45,874 nucleotides of DNA from JBOICV01 sp050740255 (GTDB lineage Bacteria; Pseudomonadota; Gammaproteobacteria; Nevskiales; JBOICV01): the NCBI GenBank assembly GCA_050740255.1, contig JBOICV010000156.1:1-45874 (forward strand). Direction: 5' to 3'. Of this stretch, positions 1-8,858 are shown piece after piece (within the stretch, counting starts at the first letter, position 1; each line of letters starts with the position of its first letter). The notes under the pieces were generated by a model. It had not been told where the DNA came from and did not search any database. It worked only from the letters and a program-made list of their open reading frames with translations. Made by a program: the position numbers and the translations under genes.

Positions 1-804
1 GTGATCCAGGGCGAGCGGCGCACGCTGATTCGCGATTACCCGATTTCGGTGGAATGGCCGCACCACTGGGCGCAGGCAGCGCCGCCGGTGGCGGAGTGCC
101 GGTCTTCCGTCCTGGCCGAACTGAAGCTGCCGGCCGATGCGCTCCTCGGCGTGGGCGTGGACCGCCTGGACTACACCAAGGGGATCGAGGAACGCCTGCG
201 CGCGGTGGAGCGCTTGCTCGAACGGAACCCGGAACTCCGCGGCTGCTTCACGTTTCTGCAGATCGCCTCCCCCAGCCGCACGCTGATCGAACGCTACGCG
301 CGTCTGAACACGGATGTGGAGCAACTCGTTGAACGGATCAACGCCCGCTTCGCCAGGGGCGGTTGGCGCCCGATCGCGCTCGTGCGCCAGCACACCGAGC
401 CGGCCGAGGTGTTCCGCTATTACCGCGCCGCGGATCTGTGTTACATCAGCAGCCTGCACGACGGCATGAACCTGGTCGCCAAGGAGTTCGTGGCCGCGCG
501 CGACGATGAGCAGGGCGTGCTGATCCTGTCGCAATTCGCCGGGGCCGCGCGCGAACTGACCGAGGCCTTGGTGGTCAATCCCTACGACATCGAGGAGGCT
601 AGCTCGGCGCTGGCGGCGGCGCTGTCCATGCCCCCGCCGGAGCAGCGCGCGCGCATGCGCGCGATGCGTGCGCTGATCGCCGAATTCAATGTGTACCGCT
701 GGGCCGGCCGGATGCTGCTGGACGCCAGCCGGCTGCGGCGGCGCGAGCGCCTTGCGGGATTGCTCTCCGAACGCGCCGCACCCGTCCGCCGGACAGCGCC
801 ATGA
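1..804 (+). CDS. otsA: Trehalose-6-phosphate synthase, C-terminal part (5' end outside window)
   Basis: GT20 family enzyme that transfers glucose from a nucleotide sugar to glucose-6-phosphate, giving trehalose-6-phosphate in the cytoplasm. The visible 267 residues hold the family's second Rossmann half. DRLDYTKGI at residues 54-62 contains the Arg/Lys pair that binds phosphate (Lys60 aligns with Lys267 of the E. coli enzyme), and DGMNLVAKEF further on is the nucleotide-sugar loop. By that alignment roughly 200 N-terminal residues lie upstream, so the GTG at base 1 is an internal valine rather than a start. The stop overlaps the otsB start by 4 bases (ATGA), so the pair is an operon for osmotic or desiccation protection. 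Confidence 0.95.
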   Translation: MIQGERRTLIRDYPISVEWPHHWAQAAPPVAECRSSVLAELKLPADALLGVGVDRLDYTKGIEERLRAVERLLERNPELRGCFTFLQIASPSRTLIERYARLNTDVEQLVERINARFARGGWRPIALVRQHTEPAEVFRYYRAADLCYISSLHDGMNLVAKEFVAARDDEQGVLILSQFAGAARELTEALVVNPYDIEEASSALAAALSMPPPEQRARMRAMRALIAEFNVYRWAGRMLLDASRLRRRERLAGLLSERAAPVRRTAP

Positions 805-1559
805 GGCCGATTCTTTCAGAGGAGGGACAGCCGGCGCTGGTGCGATTCGCGCGCCGTAACACGCTGCTGGCCTTGGACTACGACGGCACACTGGCGCCGA
901 TCGTCGCCGATCCCGCTCGTACGCGAATGCGCGAGCGCACCCACGACCTGTTGTCGCGAATTTCCCGCCGCTATCCGACCGTGGTCATCAGCGGACGATC
1001 GCGCCTGGATGTGCTGCGTCTGCTGGCGGGAATCCAGCCGGCGGAGGTGATCGGCAATCATGGACTCGAGGCCGACGGAGTCCGGGGGATCCGGTTCAGC
1101 CGGCGGGTCCAGCGCTGGCAGTCCTTGCTGGCCCGGCCGGTCGCTTCGTTGCCCGGCGCGTTCATTGAAAACAAAGGGGCTTCGCTGACGGTTCATTACC
1201 GCAACTGTGACAACCCCACTGCAGCGCGGGAGGCCATCCTGGATGTCGCCTCCGGACTGGACGCAGTACGAATCATTGGCGGAAAGCAGGCCTTGAATCT
1301 GGTCCCGCAAGAAGCGCCGCACAAAGGCGCCGCGCTGCTGTCGCTTTGCGCGCGCCTGGAATGCCGTTACGCGATTTACGTGGGGGATGACGATACCGAC
1401 GAAGACGTTTTCAAACTGGACCGGCCCGGTGAACTTCTGAGTATCCGGGTCGAGCGCCGCGACGACTCCGCCGCCACTTACTACCTGCGGGATCAGTTGG
1501 AGGTGGATGACTTGCTGGAAACCCTGTTGGTCCGCGTTCAATCTGCCGCTGGTGTATGA
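801..1559 (+). CDS. otsB: Trehalose-6-phosphate phosphatase
   Basis: Cytoplasmic HAD-superfamily phosphatase that removes phosphate from trehalose-6-phosphate to give free trehalose. HAD motif I is DYDGTLAPI, with nucleophile Asp26 and acid/base Asp28. Motif II is VISGR and the Mg-binding motif is GDDDTDEDVF near residue 195. The 252-residue length is normal. The ATG at 801 overlaps the otsA stop by 4 bases, which implies translational coupling. Transcription converges on kdsA, whose stop is 125 bases downstream. No T-tailed hairpin terminator is visible in that gap. Confidence 0.95.
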   Translation: MRPILSEEGQPALVRFARRNTLLALDYDGTLAPIVADPARTRMRERTHDLLSRISRRYPTVVISGRSRLDVLRLLAGIQPAEVIGNHGLEADGVRGIRFSRRVQRWQSLLARPVASLPGAFIENKGASLTVHYRNCDNPTAAREAILDVASGLDAVRIIGGKQALNLVPQEAPHKGAALLSLCARLECRYAIYVGDDDTDEDVFKLDRPGELLSIRVERRDDSAATYYLRDQLEVDDLLETLLVRVQSAAGV

Positions 1560-1684
1560 GGGCGACGCGCTGATCCACATCGCGCTGCAGGGGGCTGCGG
1601 CCACGCTGCATTCATTTCACCCGAACTTCTGAAGCGCATGCTTCCCTCCCAGGAACAGCACGACTAAAGGGATATTTCAGTGAA

Positions 1685-2518
1685 TCACTGAAGCTGTTGT
1701 TCCGCGAGCGGCCGGCGCTTGACGAGTTCGTCGATGCCTTGCAACGCTTCCAGCAGCGGCCGTGCGAGCTTCAGCGGCCAGGAGTTAGGTCCGTCGCATA
1801 GTGCCTCGTCCGGCTTCGGATGGGTTTCCATAAAGATGCCAGCAACCCCCACCGCGATCGCCGCGCGCGCGAGTACCGGAATGAACTCGCGCTGGCCGCC
1901 GGAACTCGTGCCCTGCCCACCGGGCAATTGCACGGAATGGGTGGCGTCGAACACAACGGGCGCAAACGCGCGCATGGCGGCCAGACCGCGCATATCCACC
2001 ACCAGATTGTTGTAGCCGAAGGAAAAGCCGCGTTCGCACAGCAAGAGCTGTTTGTTACCGGTGGCAGCTGCTTTTTCGATCACATTGCCCATTTCCCAGG
2101 GCGACATGAATTGGCCTTTCTTGATGTTCACCGGCTTGCCGGCACGCGCGACGCTTTGAATAAAATTGGTCTGGCGGCAGAGAAATGCCGGGGTCTGCAA
2201 TACGTCCACCACTTCCGCAACTTCCTCGACCGGTGTGTCCTCATGCACGTCGGTGAGTACCGGTACGCCGATTTGTTTCTTCACCGCCGCGAGAATGCGC
2301 AGGCCCTCTTTTACACCCGGCCCGCGATAGGACTTGCCGGAGGAACGGTTGGCCTTGTCGAACGAGCCCTTGAAGATGTAGGGGATGCCGAGCGTGCTGG
2401 TTACTTCCTTAAGATGGCCGGCGACTTCCAGACACAGCGCTTCACTTTCCAGCGTGTCCGGACCCGCTATCAGGAAAAAGGGCTTGTCAATGCCGATCTC
2501 AAAGCCGCAGATTTTCAC
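1685..2518 (-). CDS. kdsA: 3-deoxy-D-manno-octulosonate 8-phosphate synthase
   Basis: Condenses phosphoenolpyruvate with arabinose-5-phosphate to make Kdo-8-phosphate, the precursor of the inner-core sugar of LPS. At 277 residues it is close to the E. coli length. Family signatures are visible: FKGSFDKANRSS for PEP and phosphate binding, YRGPG, TDVHE, KKGQFMSPWEMGN and DATHSVQLPGG. The start is a GTG only 3 bases after the pyrG stop, so it is read as the distal gene of the pyrG operon. No in-frame ATG upstream fits the family N-terminus better. Eno, which often follows in related genomes, is absent: otsAB converges instead. Confidence 0.95.
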   Translation of the reverse strand: MKICGFEIGIDKPFFLIAGPDTLESEALCLEVAGHLKEVTSTLGIPYIFKGSFDKANRSSGKSYRGPGVKEGLRILAAVKKQIGVPVLTDVHEDTPVEEVAEVVDVLQTPAFLCRQTNFIQSVARAGKPVNIKKGQFMSPWEMGNVIEKAAATGNKQLLLCERGFSFGYNNLVVDMRGLAAMRAFAPVVFDATHSVQLPGGQGTSSGGQREFIPVLARAAIAVGVAGIFMETHPKPDEALCDGPNSWPLKLARPLLEALQGIDELVKRRPLAEQQLQ

Positions 2519-2521
2519 AGA

Positions 2522-4168
2522 CTATGCCGCCGCTCTTTGCCGTTGCGCCCGCGCCGCGCGGATAAAACCGGAGAACAGCGGATGGCCGTCGCGCGGCGTC
2601 GAAGTGAATTCCGGATGGAACTGGCAAGCCATGAACCAGGGATGATCCGGCAACTCGATAATTTCAACCAGCGCGTCTTCCGCCGCCTCAGCCGAAAATA
2701 CCAAGCCCTTTTTTCCGAGCGCCTCGCGATAGGTGTTGTTGAATTCGTAACGGTGCCGGTGGCGTTCGACAATGTTGTCCTTACCGTAAATCTCGCGCGC
2801 TTGCGTACCGGACTGTAGCTTCGCCTTCTGCGCGCCCAGCCGCATGGTGCCGCCCAGGTCGGAACGGTCGTCGCGCTTCTCCACGCCTTGCTCGGAGTGC
2901 CACTCGGTGACCAGACCAATCACCGGATGCGGTGTGTCGCGGTCGAACTCGGTGCTGTGCGCGCCCTTCAGCCCGGCGACGTTGCGGGCAAACTCGATAC
3001 AGGCGACTTGCATTCCGAGGCAGATACCGAGATACGGCAGTTTGCGTTCGCGCGCGTATTTCACCGCGGCGATCTTGCCCTCGATGCCGCGCTTGCCGAA
3101 GCCGCCGGGAACCAGGATGGCGTCATTGCCGGCCAGCAGTTCGACGCCTTCTTTCTCGATACGCTCGGAATCCACGTATTGGATCTTCACCCGCGTGTGG
3201 GTGTGGATACCGGCGTGATACAGCGCTTCATTGAGCGACTTGTAGGCATCGGCCAGGTCCACGTATTTGCCGACCATGGCGACGCGTACCTCGGCGTCCT
3301 GCTGGCCGCGCGCATTAACGACTTTCTGCCACTCGGACAGGTCGGGGGCGCGCACGCGCAGGCCGAAGTGGCGGATCACCAGGCCATCCAGGCCCTGGTC
3401 GTGCAGCCACAGCGGAATTTTATAGATGTCATCCACGTCCACCGCGGCGATGACGGCTTCCTCGCCGACATTGGTGAACTGCGCGATTTTCTGGCGCTCG
3501 CCATCCGGCAGCGCGCGGTCCGAGCGGCAGACCAGGATATCCGGCTGGATGCCGATGGAGAGCAGCTCCTTGACCGAATGCTGCGTCGGTTTGGTTTTCA
3601 GCTCGCCACTGGAGGCGATGTACGGCACCAGCGTCAGGTGCATATAGAGCGAATGGGTGCGGCCTACTTCCCAGCCGAGCTGACGGATGGCTTCAAGAAA
3701 CGGCAGCGATTCGATGTCACCGACGGTGCCGCCGATTTCGACGATGCAAATCTCGTAACCTTGTGCGCCGTCACGCACACAGCGCTTGATCTCGTCGGTC
3801 ACGTGCGGAATCACCTGTACGGTGCGGCCGAGATATTCGCCTTTGCGCTCCTTGCGGATGACGTTGTGGTAAATCTGGCCGGTGGTGACGTTGCTGCGCC
3901 GTGAAGTTCGCGCACGCAGGAAGCGTTCGTAGTGACCCAGGTCGAGGTCGGTCTCCGCGCCGTCATCCGTGACAAAGACCTCGCCGTGCTGGAAGGGGCT
4001 CATGGTGCCCGCATCCACGTTGAGGTAGGGGTCGAGCTTGATCATGCCGACCTTGATGCCGCGCGCCTCGAGAATCGCGGCCAGCGAGGCGGCGGCGATG
4101 CCCTTGCCCAGCGAAGACACCACCCCCCCAGTTACGAATACATAGCGGGGGCTATCGAGCTGTGACAT
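2522..4168 (-). CDS. pyrG: CTP synthase
   Basis: ATP-dependent amination of UTP to CTP using glutamine. The N-terminal synthetase domain opens with YVFVTGGVVSSLGKG, and the C-terminal class I glutamine amidotransferase domain carries the nucleophile elbow LGICLGMQ (Cys near residue 380) and the His/Glu pair in FHPEF near the end. I place the start at the ATG at 4168, giving 548 residues. The frame stays open six codons further to a GTG at 4186, but the family begins just before YVFVTGG. CTP feeds CdsA and the Kdo activation step, both linked to genes in this cluster. The upstream gap to tilS holds a MITE-like element. Confidence 0.96.
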   Translation of the reverse strand: MSQLDSPRYVFVTGGVVSSLGKGIAAASLAAILEARGIKVGMIKLDPYLNVDAGTMSPFQHGEVFVTDDGAETDLDLGHYERFLRARTSRRSNVTTGQIYHNVIRKERKGEYLGRTVQVIPHVTDEIKRCVRDGAQGYEICIVEIGGTVGDIESLPFLEAIRQLGWEVGRTHSLYMHLTLVPYIASSGELKTKPTQHSVKELLSIGIQPDILVCRSDRALPDGERQKIAQFTNVGEEAVIAAVDVDDIYKIPLWLHDQGLDGLVIRHFGLRVRAPDLSEWQKVVNARGQQDAEVRVAMVGKYVDLADAYKSLNEALYHAGIHTHTRVKIQYVDSERIEKEGVELLAGNDAILVPGGFGKRGIEGKIAAVKYARERKLPYLGICLGMQVACIEFARNVAGLKGAHSTEFDRDTPHPVIGLVTEWHSEQGVEKRDDRSDLGGTMRLGAQKAKLQSGTQAREIYGKDNIVERHRHRYEFNNTYREALGKKGLVFSAEAAEDALVEIIELPDHPWFMACQFHPEFTSTPRDGHPLFSGFIRAARAQRQRAAA

Positions 4169-4245
4169 GGCGAAAGCGGTCCACACGGGCCGAACGGGCG
4201 CAAGTTAGCAGAAAGGCTGCGCGCTCACCAGTCTCGACGACGCGA

Positions 4246-4391
4246 GGTGGTGTCCCAGTTTGCCGTCACACCGGCCCTTCGACTTCGCTCAGGATAAACT
4301 CCGGCCGGCGTCCATGGGATTGAAAAGACTGGATTCCGGCCTGCGCCGGAATGACGAGCACCAGGGTCAAGCGGCAAACTGAGACATTACC
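4246..4391. mobile_element. MITE-like element, copy 1 (pyrG-tilS gap)
   Basis: A 146-base non-coding element bounded by terminal inverted repeats. The left end is GGTGGTGTCCCAGTTTGCCG and the right end, read on the other strand, is GGTAATGTCTCAGTTTGCCG (17 of 20 identical). It is flanked by near-identical 8-base direct repeats, CGACGCGA (4238-4245) and CGAAGCGA (4392-4399), as expected of a target-site duplication. The core carries a palindrome around GATTCCGGCCTGCGCCGGAAT and a CCCTTCGACTTCGCTCAGG segment. It abuts the tilS stop codon. There is no room for a transposase, so it would be moved in trans. Closely related to copy 2. Confidence 0.75.
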
Positions 4392-4399
4392 CGAAGCGA

Positions 4400-5734
4400 T
4401 CACGACCTGTTCCAACCCGGCGGTGTGCGGCGCCAGTCGAGCACCCAGCCCAGCTGCGAACGGCGCGCACAAGCGGCATCCGCCAACCAGCGATCGGCGA
4501 CCGCGACCAGTTGGCCGGCGTGATACGCGAGCGGCATGCGTTCGCGTACCCAGGGTGGTACGCCGGCGCTCTGGCCGAGCTGTTTGAGCGTGCGGTGGTG
4601 CCGGCTGCCAACGGGCTTTATCCGCTCACCGCCGGCCGGAAAACGAATTTCCAAGCTTGGCTTGGGCGGCAGTAGCAAACCGGCGCCACGCTTGCGGCGC
4701 GCACTGAGCTGGCCGCATTCCGCCGGCAGCATCAGCAGCACGCGCAAATCCCAGGGAATGCTCGCAGTGGGTGCCGGCGGCAAGGGTGGCATGGCGTACA
4801 GGCTGTCGCGATAGCGCCGCAGTTCCGCGCCGGGCCAGCGCAGACAGGGATTGGCATCCGCGCGCGCCAGCAATACTTCGCTCAGCACCTGGTCCAGATG
4901 CACCGCCGCCGGCAGCGGCAACTGCTGTTTCGCCAGCCAGTGCCGCAAAAGATTGCGCTGACGCACCGGTTTGAACATATTCAAGGCTGCGACGCTTAAC
5001 GCCTTGCTGCCGGCGATGGTGCACAAGGTCGCATCCGCTTGCGCCAGATCGCCCAGCAACTCAGCCGCCTCCGCCTGCAAGCGCGCGCTGCGCGCCAGCG
5101 CGCCGGCGCTGCCCGGCCATTGCCGCTCGATCTCCGGCAGCAGGTGCTGGCGCAAATGACTGCGCTTGATGGCCGGGTCGTGATTGCTGGGATCTTCCAC
5201 CCAGCGCAAGCCATGGCATTTCGCGTAGGCCTCGAGTTCAGCGCGCGTATAGCCCAGCAGCGGGCGCGCGAAGCGCACCGCCCCAAATGAAGCCAAAGCC
5301 GGCATACCCGCCAGGCCATGCGGACCGGCGCCACGCAATAGTTGCAATAGCACGGTTTCGGCCTGATCGTCCTGATGCTGGGCGGTAAGCAACACGTCCT
5401 GGGGACCCAGGGACTGTGCGAGGGCGGCGTAACGCGCCGCGCGCGCCGCGGCTTCCAGCCCAAGTTCGCTCTGCCCGGTAATGTTTACGCGCCGCAGTTC
5501 GAATGGAATATTCAAATCGGCGCATTGTGCGCGGCAATGTTCTGCCCAGCGGTCGGCTTCGGGGCGCAGGCCGTGGTGTACGTGTACTGCTTTGACTGGC
5601 AGGCGGGCTATATGCAGAAGATGCAATAGCACGGTGGAATCCAGCCCGCCGCTGTAAGCCAGTACGTAGTGACCACCAGCAGCCAGCCGTGGCAAGGCGG
5701 CGCAGAGTCGCTCGGTGTTAAGTGGGGTGCTCAC
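4400..5734 (-). CDS. tilS: tRNA(Ile)-lysidine synthetase
   Basis: Modifies the wobble cytidine of tRNA-Ile(CAU) to lysidine with ATP and lysine, so that the tRNA reads AUA and is charged with isoleucine. The N-type ATP pyrophosphatase P-loop SGGLDS is at residues 28-33, and HHGLRPEADRW and AQHQDDQAET are further family motifs. At 444 residues it has the additional C-terminal tRNA-binding domains seen in E. coli-type TilS. The start is a GTG directly after the accA stop, with no intervening base, and the order dnaE-accA-tilS is usual in gammaproteobacteria. The 3' end is bordered by MITE-like copy 1. Confidence 0.94.
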   Translation of the reverse strand: MSTPLNTERLCAALPRLAAGGHYVLAYSGGLDSTVLLHLLHIARLPVKAVHVHHGLRPEADRWAEHCRAQCADLNIPFELRRVNITGQSELGLEAAARAARYAALAQSLGPQDVLLTAQHQDDQAETVLLQLLRGAGPHGLAGMPALASFGAVRFARPLLGYTRAELEAYAKCHGLRWVEDPSNHDPAIKRSHLRQHLLPEIERQWPGSAGALARSARLQAEAAELLGDLAQADATLCTIAGSKALSVAALNMFKPVRQRNLLRHWLAKQQLPLPAAVHLDQVLSEVLLARADANPCLRWPGAELRRYRDSLYAMPPLPPAPTASIPWDLRVLLMLPAECGQLSARRKRGAGLLLPPKPSLEIRFPAGGERIKPVGSRHHRTLKQLGQSAGVPPWVRERMPLAYHAGQLVAVADRWLADAACARRSQLGWVLDWRRTPPGWNRS

Positions 5735-6691
5735 TCACTCTTTGTACTGACCGTAGCGCATGAGCCGGTCGTAGCGCTGCTGCACCAGTTGCGCGGTCGA
5801 GTCCTGACTCAGTCGCTCCAGCGTGGCGACCAGGCGGGCCTTGAGCTGAGCCGCGGTCTTGGCCGGGTCGCGGTGCGCGCCACCCAGCGGTTCGGGCAGG
5901 ATTTCGTCCACCAGTTTCAGCTCGAACAGCCGGCCGGACGTTACGCCCATCGCATCCGCCGCCACCGATGCCTGCTCCGCACTGCGCCACAGAATCGAGG
6001 CGCAGCCTTCCGGCGAGATCACTGAATAGGTGCTGTACTGGAGCATGATCAGATGGTCACAGACGCCGATCGCCAGCGCGCCGCCGGAGCCGCCCTCGCC
6101 GATCACCACGCTGACCACCGGCGTGCGCAGACGCGCCATTTCAAACAGATTGCGCGCAATGGCCTCACTCTGATTACGCTCTTCCGCGCCGATGCCGGGA
6201 TAGGCGCCGGGCGTATCGATGAGGGTGATGATCGGCAGGCGGAAGCGCTCCGCCAGCTTCATCAGGCGCAGCGCCTTGCGATAACCCTCGGGTTTAGACA
6301 TGCCGAAGTTGCGCAGCGTACGTTCCTTGGTGTCGCGGCCCTTCTGGTGGCCGATGACCAGCACCGCGCGGCCTTCAAGCCGCGCCAAGGCACCGACGAT
6401 GGCGGGATCGTCACGATATGCGCGATCGCCATGCAGCTCCTGAAACTCGCTGAACAGCAGCGGTGCATAATCCAGCGTGTAAGGCCGGCGCGGATGTCTG
6501 GCGATCTGCGAGACCTGCCAGGGCGTCAGATTCGCGAAAATCTGTTCAGTCAGCGTCCGGCTCTTGCTTTCGAGCCGGGTAATTTCCTCGCTCAGATTGA
6601 CCACGCTGCCCTCGGCCACGTGGCGCAGCTCGTCTATCTTCTGATCGAGCTCCGCGATGGGCTGCTCGAAGTCCAGGTAATTCAGATTCAT
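5735..6691 (-). CDS. accA: Acetyl-CoA carboxylase carboxyltransferase subunit alpha
   Basis: Alpha half of the carboxyltransferase that moves CO2 from carboxy-biotin on AccB to acetyl-CoA, giving malonyl-CoA for fatty acid synthesis. The 318-residue length matches E. coli. It opens with LDFEQPIAELDQKI, and carries the crotonase-like core motifs DTPGAYPGIGAEERNQSEAIA and GEGGSGGALAIG, which form the oxyanion hole. The ATG overlaps the stop of the upstream membrane protein gene by 4 bases, so that accessory gene has been incorporated into the operon with coupling retained. It joins fabZ, fabH and the fabD-fabF cluster as fatty-acid genes in the window. Confidence 0.96.
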   Translation of the reverse strand: MNLNYLDFEQPIAELDQKIDELRHVAEGSVVNLSEEITRLESKSRTLTEQIFANLTPWQVSQIARHPRRPYTLDYAPLLFSEFQELHGDRAYRDDPAIVGALARLEGRAVLVIGHQKGRDTKERTLRNFGMSKPEGYRKALRLMKLAERFRLPIITLIDTPGAYPGIGAEERNQSEAIARNLFEMARLRTPVVSVVIGEGGSGGALAIGVCDHLIMLQYSTYSVISPEGCASILWRSAEQASVAADAMGVTSGRLFELKLVDEILPEPLGGAHRDPAKTAAQLKARLVATLERLSQDSTAQLVQQRYDRLMRYGQYKE

Positions 6692-8766
6692 GCGCCGATA
6701 TTATGCGGCACCGGCCGCTCGCGGGCGTAACGCCAGGCGATATAGACGAAGACGGCCAAGGTCGCAACCGACATGAATGTGTATTGCTCATCGAACCACG
6801 ACGACATGAACGGTAACGGCGCCCAGGCGATGAACTGCGTGAATGCGGTCGTGGCCAGCAGCAGACCGCCGATCCAGGGGCGATCCGCATGCAAGGTGGC
6901 TACGGCAAACAGGAACGCGTAGTAGTAACAGGTCAGCTCCACGCCGAACGGAATGAATAGTGCGCCGAGCGCCGTTGCGACCCAGGCTTGCTGTCCGCGC
7001 ACGGCGAAGGCGAGCAGGCCGAGGAAAGCCAGCGCCAGCGGATAGTACAGCCAGCTCGCTTCATGGTAGGCCGCCAGCCGCGCCTCCTTCCAGCGCGCCC
7101 AGGGGTCGAGCGCGTCGGCGTCACGATAGTGACGGCCCACCTCGCCCGGCCGGTAAGCGACCACCGTGCGCAGACCCATGTAGTTGGTGAGCGGGGTTTC
7201 CTTGTGCTTCAGCGTGTTCTCGACAAAGCGCGGATAGGCTTCGAGGCTGCCGGCCGTAAGCTGACTGAGCGGCAGCAACAGCACCGTTGCCAGCGCCGCC
7301 CCGATAAAGAAACGTTTGAAAGCCGGATCGAGCCGCCGGTCGCGCCACAGCATCCAGCCGGCCGCAAACACGGCGCCGGCAAACATGAAGCCGGGGAAAA
7401 TGCGCAGCAGCGCCGCATAAGCCAGCGCGGCGCCGCCCAGCATGGGCTTCTGCTTTTTCAGCAGGCACAGCGCCGCCACCGTCCAGAACAACCAGTCCCA
7501 GCGCAGAAATGAGCCGCCGGTCCAGTAGAAGCGCGCGGGGAAGTTGGTCGCCAGCACCGCCAGCGCTACCACCAGCACGCGCCAGCCAAAGGCCCACCAC
7601 AGCATGCCGCAGGCCAGGGCGAGGTACAGCGGGTCGAGGCTGGCGAGCAACACGATTTGCGTCGGTGACGCCGGCGCAAGATTCGCCAGCAGCGTGCCGG
7701 CAATATTCCATACCGGCGTGGCGTTATAGCCGTGGTCGGTCTGCAAATCCTCCCAGCGCTGGGCGCCCTCCCGTGCGCGGAAGTAGGCCACGTCGTGCCG
7801 GAACCCGTCCCAGCGCTGCTGCGTGAAATGGCGCGTGCACAATTCCGGATGCGCGAGGATCTCGGCGCTGGTTTCAAGATCATTGCTTCTGAGGTTGGTC
7901 AGCTTGCGCGCCTGCACCCGCGCGCGCAGTTCCGGCTCCTGCGCGTCCGCCACCGCCACGCAGCGGTACATACGGTCATATTGCAGCTCGCGGAAATACT
8001 TGCTGCCGACGTAGTAATGGAATGCGTCCCAGTTGTGGACGTAGTTGTAGAAATGGAAGGCGCCGAAATTGAAGTAAGTTGCAAAAGAGACCACGCCCAA
8101 CACCATCAGCAGCCGGTCGCGCAGCTTCAAGCGCGGCGCCAGTGGTCGCCAGCAGCTCAAGCCCAGCGCCAACAGCGCCAGCGCCAATTCCCAGCGGGCG
8201 CTGCTGCGATCGTTCCACCAGGGCTCTTGCGCCACCGCCGGCGGCGCCTGCACTACTGTTACCGCGGGTTGCGCCTCTGCCGCGCAAAAAACCTGCAACT
8301 CCGATAAAGAGAAAAAACCATCGCCCTGCGCGCCACCGAAGCGTACATAGCGCGCGCGACGTTCGCTCAGCGTCGTACTACGGGCCCGCAACCCATGACC
8401 TTCGACGAAGGGCACGCTCCATACGTCCTCGAATTGCTGCCCGTCACGCGATAGCGAGAACGTGTACAAATCGTTGCTATCGGCCTGCAGATAGGCACTG
8501 CCGAGCGGGTATTCGGCGCCGAGGTCGTAGGTCAGGCTCGCCGCCGGAGCGAGCACTAGCGCTTGCGGCGCGGACCAGATGGCGCCTTCCTGGGTGACGA
8601 TGCCGTCCGTCACCAGCGGCAGCAGGCCTTGTACGTCGGCTGTGCTGAGCGGCGGCTTGCCGGCCAGCAAATTACCGGGCGGGCAGTCCTGCGCAGCCGC
8701 CGGTAAAATCGCCGCGCAGCAACAGGCCAGCAGGAGCCCCCGATAGAACCCGTTCGCACTGAGCAT
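6688..8766 (-). CDS. Polytopic membrane protein with N-terminal discoidin-like domain, possible GT-C glycosyltransferase
   Basis: I do not recognise a named gene. From the ATG at 8766 the product has 692 residues. The frame is open to 8862, but that extension crosses a dispersed repeat and lacks a leader, whereas the chosen start gives a signal peptide ending about PAAAQD (residue 26). Residues 40-161 look like an F5/8 type C (discoidin) beta-sandwich (LVTDG, YDLG, ARYVRFGG, LSELQVF). About ten hydrophobic segments follow. The first large loop holds NYVHNWDAFHYYVGSKYF, and an aspartate in that place is typical of GT-C enzymes using polyprenyl-phosphate sugars (compare GT87/DUF2029). I infer a periplasmic glycan role, unproven. 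It lies between dnaE and accA, an unusual position. Confidence 0.6.
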   Translation of the reverse strand: MLSANGFYRGLLLACCCAAILPAAAQDCPPGNLLAGKPPLSTADVQGLLPLVTDGIVTQEGAIWSAPQALVLAPAASLTYDLGAEYPLGSAYLQADSNDLYTFSLSRDGQQFEDVWSVPFVEGHGLRARSTTLSERRARYVRFGGAQGDGFFSLSELQVFCAAEAQPAVTVVQAPPAVAQEPWWNDRSSARWELALALLALGLSCWRPLAPRLKLRDRLLMVLGVVSFATYFNFGAFHFYNYVHNWDAFHYYVGSKYFRELQYDRMYRCVAVADAQEPELRARVQARKLTNLRSNDLETSAEILAHPELCTRHFTQQRWDGFRHDVAYFRAREGAQRWEDLQTDHGYNATPVWNIAGTLLANLAPASPTQIVLLASLDPLYLALACGMLWWAFGWRVLVVALAVLATNFPARFYWTGGSFLRWDWLFWTVAALCLLKKQKPMLGGAALAYAALLRIFPGFMFAGAVFAAGWMLWRDRRLDPAFKRFFIGAALATVLLLPLSQLTAGSLEAYPRFVENTLKHKETPLTNYMGLRTVVAYRPGEVGRHYRDADALDPWARWKEARLAAYHEASWLYYPLALAFLGLLAFAVRGQQAWVATALGALFIPFGVELTCYYYAFLFAVATLHADRPWIGGLLLATTAFTQFIAWAPLPFMSSWFDEQYTFMSVATLAVFVYIAWRYARERPVPHNIGA

Positions 8767-8811
8767 AGCGCGCAGCGCGAAGTCGAAGTGCGGGCGGAGT
8801 ACTTGCTTATA

Positions 8812-8845
8812 CGTGTTTCGACTTCGCTTCGCTACGCTCAACACG
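8812..8845. repeat. Dispersed inverted repeat between dnaE and the membrane protein gene
   Basis: CGTGTT (8812-8817) pairs with AACACG (8840-8845) around a TTCGACTTCGCTTCGCTACGCTC loop. The CTTCGACTTCGCTnnGCTCA core resembles a segment inside MITE-like copy 1 (CCCTTCGACTTCGCTCAGG), so both probably derive from one intergenic repeat family. It lies in the 92-base gap after the dnaE stop, and no poly-T tail supports terminator function. Confidence 0.5.
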
Positions 8846-8858
8846 AACGGGGTTCTCT

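Noticed and set aside
1552..1632. Short frame overlapping and following the otsB stop (VYEGDALIHIALQGAAATLH...)
   Set aside because: It reads like protein and could be a remnant, but it is only 26 codons, has no ribosome site and OtsB already has a normal C-terminus.
1676..1692. Palindrome TTCAGTGAATCACTGAA across the kdsA stop
   Set aside because: Stem of 8 bp with one central base and no T-run. It may be chance from the stop context; not called a terminator.
4169..4186. Longer pyrG start at the GTG at 4186
   Set aside because: No ribosome site and the six additional residues do not match the family; the ATG at 4168 fits.
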